DNA from: Aliiglaciecola sp.
GTDB lineage: Bacteria; Pseudomonadota; Gammaproteobacteria; Enterobacterales; Alteromonadaceae
Direction of reading: 5' to 3'
Assembly: GCA_028356795.1 (NCBI GenBank)
Contig: JAOMVH010000010.1
Span: 1-36,220 of the forward strand
Length of the DNA stretch: 36,220 bases
Shown: positions 9,701-16,112 of the stretch, piece by piece
How the letters are laid out: each line of letters opens with the position of its first letter
Position numbering within the stretch: position 1 is the first letter of the stretch
Notes under the pieces: generated by a model
The model's database searches: none
The model's input: the letters and a program-made list of their open reading frames with translations, nothing else
What the model was told of the DNA's origin: nothing
Position numbers and translations under genes: made by a program

Positions 9701-9846
9701 ACATCCGATTGCATTTTACGTAAGATTTTTTTTGTTTCTAGATCCAAAGTAAAATAGCCAAGCGTTGCTTCTTTGGTCAATTTTGGTACGCTATTAAAGG
9801 CTTGTTTTCTTGCAGCAGAGAGCACCTTCATTTGTGCCATGTTCAT
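6781..9846 (-). CDS. tnpA: Tn3-family transposase TnpA
   Basis: This is a 1021-residue transposase, the usual length for Tn3 TnpA (about 1000). It carries out replicative transposition by cutting at the 38-bp terminal repeats with a DDE RNase-H-like domain. Visible signatures are the first Asp in TSSDGKK (about residue 703), LANYSYKYYGKEQG, the block REAPYVLEGLV, the second Asp in STDTHGYTE (about 783), the Glu in LNRVELGQ (about 915), and the terminal NMIILWNYLFLSDY followed by WAHINFMGIYEF. The N-terminal part (DUF4158-like) reads LTKEATLGYFTLDL. The frame is intact, so the enzyme may be active. It reads leftward towards the degenerate left repeat and is divergent from the sprT-like gene across a 183-bp palindrome-rich region. 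The family assignment is firm; branch membership is inferred from the recombinase partners. Confidence 0.95.
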   Translation of the reverse strand: MNMAQMKVLSAARKQAFNSVPKLTKEATLGYFTLDLETKKILRKMQSDVAKVGFLVSKAYFQAKGRFFESSRFFAADIKRASRVLALSHAVDMDKYTPEMATRHRKQILAQYNWQAYSNETAALLALHTDSLVSIRMNKEDILFALVSFCWMRRVEIPSYNQFVDIISIGFQSYETRILERVETSLSTKKKTALIQFFPQHSHLHTVGELKRVDQGLGQRSLNQNASILTLFNEHFSELARVYKKVNLTDEAITHFSDAIYLGNNDEIRRLKNDNKQSLYYLSFIYDQVHKRNDFAADALLKVVKQFTNRAKGDERSKRDEQRLSTLEANRTVLNSAKDAKRVLELVFSITKDPNLSFEERNERSQQLISAFFSAQNPEFDKHIERVGNSIIKQATHADYYSSLFENSLKLQRLLGSLIKAMSFDKQSKNKALLDAIDFYLSQPKAIDEDSPTAFLTKTEANLLFEEDDLNPLNKYRVFLFNAVAKGLKDKSLSLEYSYRYKQTPSYMIGVEEWRNHKKRLLAAASLDKFIDGRSVLDGIGMSVTQRFEDVSRRIAQDENPHFSVKDDGTWRIRYPDPEFSIAKYIPTLLGSSRSVTLQDVMFEIDRHTNFSSCFRNRLPRGGKTEVDIRLLFATVLSLGTNLGHTELARASKLFSEKALKDTENSWVSITNLQRANDCLVKTIQSLSLPTIYNENNGRLHTSSDGKKVVVNVNSLLANYSYKYYGKEQGISVNSFLDEKQSFFHVNVLTSSDREAPYVLEGLVSSKHTLMQDDIEEHIHSTDTHGYTEAVFAGLYLMDVSFAPRIKNVHHQTLYAYHSKSTQKYSDSPLAPKSQINKKLILDNWDDILRLMASMKLKRCSSSQMLKMLSSSERDNTLYKAFKEFGRLLKTHFILNYVDDEELRQNIQKQLNRVELGQKLADKVLFGRNGKLQVGLHDEVQLVMASNTLLRNMIILWNYLFLSDYCLTLDSEEQRAKVIESISTGSVIAWAHINFMGIYEFNPVGKSRFNATLNQMRNVSI

Positions 9847-10029
9847 TCCTTTTCGATATTAATATCGACTTTTTAATAACATTATCGATAAATTTGTGCA
9901 GTGTACACTGTACAAAATAAAGTATTTTGGAATCACTCTTCTCTTTTTAATAACCGTATCTTCTAACAAAACTGTCATCACTAATGTAATGTACATTGTA
10001 ACGATTGTCAGAATAATAGTAATTACGTC
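9847..10029. promoter_or_regulatory. divergent tnpA / sprT-like control region with four palindromes
   Basis: Between the two divergent starts lie a perfect 16-bp palindrome TCGATATTAATATCGA (9853-9868), TTATCGATAA (about 9882-9891), CAGTGTACACTG (9899-9910) and AATGTACATT further right. These are probable operator and promoter elements. The TGTAC core recurs here and a related GTACATT lies just before the KfrA-like gene at 14262-14269. A shared regulator within the transposon (the XRE or the KfrA-like protein) is therefore possible. Confidence 0.5.
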
Positions 10030-10830
10030 ATGTCGCCTACAGATGAACTTTACGCACCGCTCGTGACTGCATACGACCATTTTAATGCATGCTTATTTGA
10101 TAATGCGTTGCCTCCCGTGATTTTCACCTTACAACGAAAAAAGAATGTCATGGGGTTCTTCGCGGCTAAGCGATGGGGTAACGCACAAGGTAAACTGTGT
10201 AGTGAAATCAGCATCAATCCCGCCTATTTTGCCTCATCAAGAATGATTGAAATCTTTCAAACGCTCGTGCATGAAATGGTCCATGCATGGCAGTTTCATT
10301 TTGGACAGCCTAGCGAGGGCCATTACCACAATAGACAATGGGCACAAAAGATGATGGAAGTCGGTTTGATGCCCTCCGATACAGGCGAGCCAGGAGGTGC
10401 GATCGTAGGCCGTCATATGAGTGACTTTATCATGAAACAAGGTCCTTTTATGAAGGCGGCGAATGCCTTGACGCAAGATATAGATTTTAGACTAAACTGG
10501 GTAGATAGATTGGCGCTGCCCAAGCTTCATGAGCCTGTGATTGTCGACACACCCACGTTGGCGCAGGATGCATTAGTTGAACACTGTGCTCATGCAAGTG
10601 ATGTATTAAATGCCAACGTTGTGTCATTGGATGATGAGGCAGCATCTGGCGCATTACCGTCTACGAATGAAGATTTCAACGCTATGCCAGACACATTTTA
10701 CATACCAGAGGTCGCTAAACGTCAAACGCGCAGTAAACATGTGTGTCCTGGATGTGATACAAAGATTTACGGCAAAGCCATTCTTAATGTCATTTGTGGG
10801 GATTGCGAATTACCTTTTGAGCGAGAATAA
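10030..10830 (+). CDS. SprT-like zinc metalloprotease domain protein
   Basis: This is a 266-residue protein with an SprT-like N-terminal domain. The zinc site is HEMVH (about residues 81-85), followed by HYHNRQWAQKM, where a third histidine ligand is expected. The start of the domain (YAPLVTAYDHFNACLFDNALPPVIFTL) is typical of the family. The C-terminus carries a zinc-ribbon-like pair, CPGC and CGDC, near residues 239-260, which is also usual for SprT/Spartan proteins. A low-complexity linker separates the two. Eukaryotic Spartan cleaves DNA-protein crosslinks; bacterial SprT-like proteins on mobile elements are mostly uncharacterised, so that function is only an analogy here. The gene is divergent from tnpA and convergent with the helicase operon, and looks like transposon cargo. 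No clear Shine-Dalgarno was seen before the ATG. Confidence 0.85.
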   Translation: MSPTDELYAPLVTAYDHFNACLFDNALPPVIFTLQRKKNVMGFFAAKRWGNAQGKLCSEISINPAYFASSRMIEIFQTLVHEMVHAWQFHFGQPSEGHYHNRQWAQKMMEVGLMPSDTGEPGGAIVGRHMSDFIMKQGPFMKAANALTQDIDFRLNWVDRLALPKLHEPVIVDTPTLAQDALVEHCAHASDVLNANVVSLDDEAASGALPSTNEDFNAMPDTFYIPEVAKRQTRSKHVCPGCDTKIYGKAILNVICGDCELPFERE

Positions 10831-10914
10831 AACAAGCAATAAGGTACGCATTGTTTAATCCAAGCAAGCTAACTGCCTTTGTTTCATTTGGACTGTTTTT
10901 TTATCTTTTCCGAT

Positions 10915-12303
10915 TTATGTGAAACGTAGTACCTCTTTTTCAAATTTTCCGTATGACGTTAGCGCGACCAACGCGCTAGAAGTTGCCCCCTTATTCGTTG
11001 CAGTCTGGGGTTCTGCAAGGCCCAAGCCTTCTGTGACTTGACTTGTTAGACGTATTTCAGGATCAGGCTTTAGTGTGTCATCGGATGGGCTTACTGAGGT
11101 TATTAAACTGCCGCCTTTTTTCTTCCGCCAGACCACCGAAACATGTTCAGGAATTTCTGCTTTGAGGATCGCGGCAAACTCACTTAACTCTGGGTGCGCA
11201 GGCACAATCAATATTGCTTGTAGATGAGTATCTTTTGGGCGCTTCCTCAAGATCCGTCCAAGCACTTGTCTAAAGTGCAGTTCAGTGCAGATCCGACTAA
11301 GATGACAGCACACTTGTAGTCTTGGAATATCGGTTCCCTCACTGACCATACCAACTGAAATTAGCCAAGGCGCAGATGAGTCTTTGAATCGTTGGATGAC
11401 CGCATGGCTTTTATCTGTGTCACTCGTAACGAGCCATGGCTCTTGCTGTGTAATGGTTCTTAACAGTCGCTGTATTTGTGTGGCATGTTTTATACTTGAA
11501 GCCACAATCAACCCGCCTACATCACTGCAATCTTGTCTCAGTGTGACTAATTTCTCATTCGCGTAGTGCAGGATGTTCGAGAGAAACAATGATTCCTCTA
11601 GGACGTGTTGATAAGCCAGGTTTTCATCTTTAAGGAGTTGCTTCAGACTGTTATGCGTGCGAGTGGTGTGGTCTGGCTCAATCACTCGCCATTTCGAATT
11701 GTCGATCAAATGTACTGAAGGCGTGCGGCACACACCTTCTTTAACAGCTTCATCTAGCCCATAACTAAACTGCATATTGGGACGTAGGTCGTGATCGTAA
11801 AGCAATGAGGTAACATAATTTTCATCCGTTCGCCATGGTGTCCCAGATAAAGATAACGTATAAGGAGGCGTCTTGTGTTGCATTAACGCCATCAGTGAAG
11901 CACCCCAAAAGGTGGCATTGTCTCTATCATGACCACCACAATGATGGATTTCGTCAAGCACGATGACAAGCCGTTGCTGTAAGAGCCTATCTATCATCCC
12001 AGGTGCCATTGATGACAACCCTTGGTAGGTCAGTGTTAATCCGACCGAGCCTAAAAAACCATCCATAGGGCGCTCAAGCACCTGCTCAAAGGTCGACTTA
12101 AGTCCATTTCTTACTGTGACAGAGGGCGCAATGCATAACACAAAATCCACTAAACCTGCGTTGAGCATGGCTTTAACCGTCACTGCTGCAAAAACGGATT
12201 TACCAGCACCTGGTGTAGCTAAACAACCAAATTGCCGATGACCACTTTGATAGTGTTTCATGGCAGCGTCGAGGCATTGGGCTTGCCAATGTCTAAGTTT
12301 CAT
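10915..12303 (-). CDS. SF2 DEAD/DEAH-type helicase
   Basis: This is a 462-residue superfamily 2 helicase of the ResIII/DEAD-like type. Walker A is ATPGAGKS (residues 29-36), motif II is DEIHH (117-121), motif III-like is SGTPWRT (153-159), motif V is VSEGTDIPRLQ, and motif VI is HFRQVLGRILRKRP. The N-terminal RHWQAQCLDAA is a Q-motif-like element. Both RecA folds are complete, with a short C-terminal tail rich in Ser/Thr. It probably acts as an ATP-dependent nucleic-acid translocase; no nuclease or methylase domain is attached. Its start overlaps the stop of the upstream 169-residue gene by 4 bp (ATGA), so the two are translationally coupled. The pair faces the sprT-like gene, suggesting a three-gene cargo module on the transposon. 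Confidence 0.9.
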   Translation of the reverse strand: MKLRHWQAQCLDAAMKHYQSGHRQFGCLATPGAGKSVFAAVTVKAMLNAGLVDFVLCIAPSVTVRNGLKSTFEQVLERPMDGFLGSVGLTLTYQGLSSMAPGMIDRLLQQRLVIVLDEIHHCGGHDRDNATFWGASLMALMQHKTPPYTLSLSGTPWRTDENYVTSLLYDHDLRPNMQFSYGLDEAVKEGVCRTPSVHLIDNSKWRVIEPDHTTRTHNSLKQLLKDENLAYQHVLEESLFLSNILHYANEKLVTLRQDCSDVGGLIVASSIKHATQIQRLLRTITQQEPWLVTSDTDKSHAVIQRFKDSSAPWLISVGMVSEGTDIPRLQVCCHLSRICTELHFRQVLGRILRKRPKDTHLQAILIVPAHPELSEFAAILKAEIPEHVSVVWRKKKGGSLITSVSPSDDTLKPDPEIRLTSQVTEGLGLAEPQTATNKGATSSALVALTSYGKFEKEVLRFT

Positions 12304-12809
12304 GAAGTAGCAGAGAGCAATAATTCGAGCGCTTTTATTTTTCCAAGCGTTCGTACATTTTGATCTTTAAATTCGTTTAATTTTTTATCAATGCGCAGGG
12401 CCATGTCTGGGAATTCGGTCTTTAAACTTTCCAGTTCCTCAGTTGCACCTAAGCTGATCAAAATATCATGTTGTCGTGCATGGAGCCGTTTTTGTATTTC
12501 AGTAAGATTTTTTTCCAACGTGTCTTGATCGTTGATGCTGTTACTTGCCGATGATCCGACTATCGAATGTAATTTATTCGTTTGGCGGTAGTGCGCCGCT
12601 TTGTCGTCATTTTCTGTGACATCAACTAATAAACCATGCTTTATAAACGTCCGCATAAAACTGTGTATCCAACGTCTCACGTCATTTTTGTTTTGTTTGC
12701 CTGGATATAATGTCATGTAACGATCACGGATGTCGGTGACGCGAAAACGCGGGCTATCGAGAGAGACAATGGCCTGAATAAGGCCAGGGTGTGGCGTAAA
12801 TTGCCGCAT
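12300..12809 (-). CDS. small winged-helix/coiled-coil protein, helicase partner
   Basis: This is a 169-residue protein of no family I recognise. Residues 1-65 (GLIQAIVSLDSPRFRVTDI, then RRWIHSFMRTFIKHGLL) have the spacing of a winged-helix domain. Residues 90-165 are charged and heptad-like (DTLEKNLTEIQKRLHARQ), probably a coiled coil for dimerisation. It is the first gene of a two-gene operon with the helicase, overlapping by ATGA, so a direct functional partnership (targeting the helicase to DNA or regulating it) is likely but inferred. It is divergent from the XRE regulator across about 100 bp, which could place it under that regulator. Confidence 0.7.
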   Translation of the reverse strand: MRQFTPHPGLIQAIVSLDSPRFRVTDIRDRYMTLYPGKQNKNDVRRWIHSFMRTFIKHGLLVDVTENDDKAAHYRQTNKLHSIVGSSASNSINDQDTLEKNLTEIQKRLHARQHDILISLGATEELESLKTEFPDMALRIDKKLNEFKDQNVRTLGKIKALELLLSATS

Positions 12810-12889
12810 AATATACCTTTTTACTGCAAAGGGAATTTTAAAGATGCGGATTATAGTCCGTGGTTAATTAAGCCGCAAGTAGAGATATT

Positions 12890-12911
12890 ACTGACTTTTA
12901 AGCAGGTCAGT
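12890..12911 (+). promoter_or_regulatory. dyad ACTGAC-N10-GTCAGT before the XRE start
   Basis: A perfect 6-bp dyad with a 10-bp spacer ends two bases before the ATG of the XRE gene and covers its ribosome-binding region (AGCAGG). It could be an autoregulatory operator or a translation-masking hairpin. ACTGAC recurs just after the gene stop (13142). Confidence 0.4.
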
Positions 12912-12913
12912 TT

Positions 12914-13141
12914 ATGTCACAGTTATCCGTCGCGTTAGGGCGCGTCATTCGAACATCGCGCAAGTCAGCAGGATTGTCGCAAGAAGCGTTAGCACTGCAG
13001 GCGAAAGTCGACAGAAGTTATGTGGGTCGCATAGAGCGTGGTGAATCGAATATTACGGTCGAGTTGCTTTATCAATTAGCCGACGTTATTGGTGTTACGC
13101 CGGACGCGTTATTGCCTAAACCAGATAACATTGATAAGTAA
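12914..13141 (+). CDS. XRE-family HTH transcriptional regulator
   Basis: This 75-residue protein is almost entirely one Cro/C1-type helix-turn-helix. Residues 7-66 read LGRVIRTSRKSAGLSQEALA, then VDRSYVGRIERGESNITVE and LYQLADVIGVTPDALL, the canonical five-helix fold with the recognition helix at SYVGRIERG. It has no sensor domain. Such small XRE proteins commonly repress themselves and neighbouring mobile-element genes. Here the divergent helicase operon and the dyad at 12890-12911 are the nearest targets. It is convergent with the tnpS-like gene, with 7 bp between the stops. Confidence 0.85.
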   Translation: MSQLSVALGRVIRTSRKSAGLSQEALALQAKVDRSYVGRIERGESNITVELLYQLADVIGVTPDALLPKPDNIDK

Positions 13142-13148
13142 ACTGACG

Positions 13149-14084
13149 TTATGTTGGTTGTTGGAATGTAGGATGCAGTGTTTCTAAATACGCCATGGCG
13201 GTACGTGTGTCTTTCCATCCTACGTGTGTCATCAGATCGCTTAAGCTCCAACGCTGCTCTGCCGCCCAATAAGCGAACCCGCGACGAAGAGAGTGGCTGC
13301 TAAACGTCTGTGCGTTATTGATGCCGGCTTTCTCAAATCGTTGTCTGAGTATACGACTAATACTCCGTGGATTTAAGGTGTGTTCAGCAATGACACCCCA
13401 GCGATCTATTTTTCGAAACACAGGCCCCTCGTGGTCGCTCAACATCTCTCGCCAGGCATCTAACGCTGCACACGGGCATAGCTTATTTAACGCTGGTAGC
13501 CGGTGACGTTTGCCTGCGTATTGCCGGTCGCCTTTTGACTGTGACAGGTAAAGCGATAGGCCATGATTAGGTGATTCCTCGATATCCTGGAGTCGTAAAC
13601 GCGTTAATTCATCACTTCGAAACCCTCGCCAAAATCCGACCCAAATTAACGCCCGGTCGCGCGCGGCCCGCAATGCGACACCTCGTGAGTCACTGCGACA
13701 TTCGGAATTGAGATGGCTGTCTAACTGTTCAAGCATGGACATCGCCAAAGGCGTGGCTTTTTTCACCGGGGCAGGGTGCAACGCCCGTATACCTTTAAGC
13801 ACCTTTTTCACCTGGATGGCTTTGGTGGGATCAACAAATCCTTGGCTTTGATGCCACTGGGAAAGGGCTGCCAATCGGGTTTTGAGCGTATTGTAGGCAA
13901 GGTTATCCGCATAGTGAGCCAAATACCGACATAGCGCCTCACTGGTAGTGGGCAGCATACCGCCCCAATCCACTTCAAAATGCTCTACCGCACCTTGGTA
14001 AGTGCGTCTCGTGTTGTCACGTGTGGCGGCCTGAATATAGTCATCTACCGAATGTGTTTGTACGTTTCGGGGGAGGGCAGACAT
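13149..14084 (-). CDS. tnpS: tyrosine recombinase, TnpS-like cointegrate resolvase
   Basis: This is a tyrosine-type site-specific recombinase of about 311 residues from the ATG at 14084; an in-frame TTG at 14105 adds seven residues. A GAGG lies between the two, about 15 bases before the ATG, so the start is not certain. The N-terminal SAM-like core-binding domain (RRTYQGAVEHFEVDW) is followed by the catalytic domain with the first Arg in FWRGFRSDELTRLR, Lys in SQSKGDRQ, HSLRRGFA, HVGW and the nucleophile in AMAYLET. All catalytic residues are present. In the Tn4651 branch of Tn3 transposons a recombinase of this size, divergent from a coiled-coil protein, resolves the cointegrate; the arrangement here is the same. 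The match to TnpS is by context and size, not by a database search. Confidence 0.75.
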   Translation of the reverse strand: MSALPRNVQTHSVDDYIQAATRDNTRRTYQGAVEHFEVDWGGMLPTTSEALCRYLAHYADNLAYNTLKTRLAALSQWHQSQGFVDPTKAIQVKKVLKGIRALHPAPVKKATPLAMSMLEQLDSHLNSECRSDSRGVALRAARDRALIWVGFWRGFRSDELTRLRLQDIEESPNHGLSLYLSQSKGDRQYAGKRHRLPALNKLCPCAALDAWREMLSDHEGPVFRKIDRWGVIAEHTLNPRSISRILRQRFEKAGINNAQTFSSHSLRRGFAYWAAEQRWSLSDLMTHVGWKDTRTAMAYLETLHPTFQQPT

Positions 14085-14105
14085 AGGGCGATTTTGACAC
14101 CTCAA

Positions 14106-14272
14106 TATTTAGTGATAACGATAGTATGTATTAACGTAACGGTTAATCAAGGGTTTCAGCGTTTATAGGTGACATAACCCACGATTATCACGTGTTAAAA
14201 ATTGTTTATTTTTGCTTTTAATGTTAACGATTATATACTGTAATTACATAATACGTATTACAGTACATTGCG
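14106..14272. promoter_or_regulatory. tnpS-tnpT intergenic region: candidate resolution (rst/res) site and promoters
   Basis: The region between the divergent recombinase and KfrA-like genes is rich in dyads. ATTAAC-GTAACG-GTTAAT (14130-14147) has a 6-bp centre between inverted arms, like a tyrosine-recombinase core. GTGATAA near 14112 is inverted near 14184 (TTATCAC). TACTGTAAT (14236-14244) pairs with ATTACAGTA (14257-14265), enclosing the perfect palindrome TAATACGTATTA (14249-14260). In Tn4651-type elements the resolution site lies in this gap. The right-hand dyads look like an operator for the KfrA-like protein. Confidence 0.5.
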
Positions 14273-15277
14273 ATGGCGCGAATTGGGGTCACACTCGAAA
14301 ATGTTAAACATGCCAGAGAGGCCATTCTTGCACGGGGAGAAAGTGTGTCGATCGATGTTGTGCGTGCAGAGCTTGGGCATACTGGCTCGAAAAGCACTAT
14401 CCATAAACATCTAAAACGCTTGAACGAAGATGAAGAAAACGCCTCGACTGAGGTCCTATTATCTGAAGAATTACAACAACAGGTAAGCCATGTGGCTGCG
14501 CGACTAAAAAAAGAGGCTCACGCTACCTTGGAAGAAAAAACTGAGGTATACGAGCAACACATTCGAGACAAAGGTGCTCAGCTTGCTGCATTGAGTGAGC
14601 AAACCAGCGACTTAATAACCCAATGCGAGGCGCTACAGGATGAAGTAAAAGCAGCTAAAGACGAAAACTTAGCGCTCAAAGTAATACAGGAAAAGGCTGA
14701 TATAGACAAAACATTCAAATCGCAGCAGATCAATGCACTTGAACAGCAAGTCGCGATAGCGGACAAGCACAACGCATCGCTCGAAGCAAAGCATCAAGAT
14801 GCACGTCATGCACTAACCCATTATCGCGAGTCGATGGCGCAACAACGCGAACAAGAAAGCGCAAAATATGAGCAAGAATGTGCTCAACTTCGCCAAGCAT
14901 GCAATGCAACCAATCAAACGTTAACAGCAAAGCAAACTACATTGCGTGAAGCTCAGCAACGCATTAAAAACCTTGAAAAAACGCTAGCCGTCGTTAGTAG
15001 TGAGCTGGCCTCGAGTCGAAATGCTGGGCGTGAATACGAGAAACAAATTCGGTTTTATCGAGACAATATTGGTGAATTAGCTAAAGAATGCGCTACCTTT
15101 CAATCCGAAAGTCAGCATGCGCAAGCGCGTTGTGATGAACTTGATTCTGTTAATCGAGAACTTGAGCGTGAAAATGACGCATTACGGGAGGCGAAAAGTC
15201 GTTTGGAAGGCCAAAGTCAGGCGCAACAGAGTCTTATTGATAGATTTACACACATAAATATCGAATCGCCAGGATGA
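14273..15277 (+). CDS. tnpT: KfrA-like DNA-binding coiled-coil protein, TnpT-like
   Basis: This is a 334-residue protein with a KfrA-type N-terminal DNA-binding domain (residues 1-50: VKHAREAILARGESVSIDVV, then GHTGSKSTIHKHLKRL) followed by a very long alpha-helical coiled coil (about 60-320) rich in Glu, Gln, Lys and Ala. The length and layout fit TnpT, the accessory protein that helps TnpS resolve cointegrates in Tn4651-like transposons; plasmid KfrA proteins have the same architecture and repress their own promoter through inverted repeats. The dyads ending eight bases before the start fit autoregulation. No Shine-Dalgarno is obvious. The name is assigned from position next to the recombinase, so it is moderately sure. 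Confidence 0.65.
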   Translation: MARIGVTLENVKHAREAILARGESVSIDVVRAELGHTGSKSTIHKHLKRLNEDEENASTEVLLSEELQQQVSHVAARLKKEAHATLEEKTEVYEQHIRDKGAQLAALSEQTSDLITQCEALQDEVKAAKDENLALKVIQEKADIDKTFKSQQINALEQQVAIADKHNASLEAKHQDARHALTHYRESMAQQREQESAKYEQECAQLRQACNATNQTLTAKQTTLREAQQRIKNLEKTLAVVSSELASSRNAGREYEKQIRFYRDNIGELAKECATFQSESQHAQARCDELDSVNRELERENDALREAKSRLEGQSQAQQSLIDRFTHINIESPG

Positions 15278-15460
15278 TACGAATAATGTGCTAACGACAA
15301 CCATGAATTTTGTCGAATGGACTGATAGCAATGCAAAAATTCCAAAGCGCAAATGCCTGGGATCGTTTTTCTTAGATGCGCTCCTGAATCTTTAGTTTTA
15401 GCGCCATCTTCTTTTGTTCCGAAAGAGCCAAAATCTTTGTCCTATCAGTCACCACGCCGA

Positions 15461-15498
15461 ACGTGTTTAGCTGTTTTATCTCGGATAGTGAAAACCCC
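15461..15498 (-). repeat. candidate right terminal inverted repeat, 38 bp
   Basis: On the minus strand the site reads GGGGTTTTCACTATCCGAGA, then TAAAACAGCTAAACACGT. The length of 38, the GGGG outer end and an inner GCTAA element are typical of Tn3-family ends. It lies about 180 bp beyond the KfrA-like gene. It aligns with the left-end candidate over the CACTA and CGA-ATAAA-AGCTAA blocks. Confidence 0.5.
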
Positions 15499-16112
15499 GC
15501 AAATTTGGCATTTTTTGATAAAGTGAATTTAGTTAACATGAAACGCCGTGTACTGGCGTATACCTGTGTTTTTAGTGGGCGTTGGATTCAGCACCTTTTA
15601 AATACACTGCAAATACATCTTGGTGAACCTCTTTGTATTATTGGACATACCCATATAAACATCACGTAATGGTACGAGACTGTGGTTTGCTTGACCTGAA
15701 AACCAACGCCATCTTGTTTTTGTAGTTCTTTTCTATCGCATTTCTCGTGACATTAAATAAGAGTGCAGGGTATCGACTTCTTTTTGGGAGCAAGTCGACA
15801 CATCGAAACTTAGGAATTAATGACCTCGTTAACCTCCCGCTCCGATTCAGAATGAAGTGGGTTTTCAATATCAAGTTTGGAATCTGCTTACTGAAATTTC
15901 ATTACCCTTTAAATATGCTGTTTACTGGGGCTAACAGTCTTCCTCCCAAGATTAGATCAATTTATTAAAACAACTGCTGTATGAGGATGGGGGTGACAAA
16001 TCTCCATACATTTCCCATGACTTTTTTCCGTGGCGCAGCGCACGGAAATACAGATTATTTTGGCTATATTAAAAGTTAACAACCAAGATAAGCTTAGTGA
16101 CGTAAGGAAATA
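15499..16112. other. gene-free stretch between the transposon and the Crp-like gene
   Basis: No convincing coding sequence is seen; the short frames here lack family motifs and good ribosome-binding sites. A TCGACTT/AAGTCGA stem occurs near 15773-15801. A perfect 8-bp dyad occurs at 16025-16048 (listed separately). It may contain the old promoter region of the Crp-like gene and debris from transposon insertion. Confidence 0.5.
16025..16048 (+). promoter_or_regulatory. perfect dyad TTTCCGTG-N8-CACGGAAA upstream of the Crp-like gene
   Basis: The 8-bp arms are perfect and end about 64 bp before the TTG start of the Crp/Fnr-like regulator. No T-run follows the stem on either strand, so an operator is more likely than a terminator. 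Confidence 0.4.

Larger units (their letters stand above)
6725..15498. mobile_element. Tn3-family (Tn4651-like) transposon with SprT/helicase cargo
   Basis: The block begins with a Tn3 TnpA reading inward from the left end and closes with a divergent tyrosine recombinase / KfrA-coiled-coil pair. That is the resolution module of the Tn4651/Tn5041 branch of the Tn3 family (TnpS/TnpT). A 38-bp candidate inverted repeat starting GGGG lies at 15461-15498 (minus-strand reading), and a degenerate partner lies at about 6725-6758. Cargo between the two modules is an SprT-like protease, an SF2 helicase, a small wHTH/coiled-coil protein and an XRE regulator. The outer left boundary is uncertain because the GGGG terminus is missing there, and no clear 5-bp target duplication was found. 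Confidence 0.65.

Noticed and set aside
6721-15500. 5-bp target-site duplication flanking the transposon
   Set aside because: The base following the right repeat (GCAAA) has no matching copy at the left candidate boundary, so no duplication can be claimed.
15463-15669. 68-codon plus-strand frame spanning the candidate right transposon end
   Set aside because: There is no ribosome-binding site or recognisable motif, and it would cross the terminal repeat.
15773-15801. TCGACTT/AAGTCGA stem in the gene-free stretch
   Set aside because: A 7-bp stem with a long loop and no nearby gene start is too weak to interpret.
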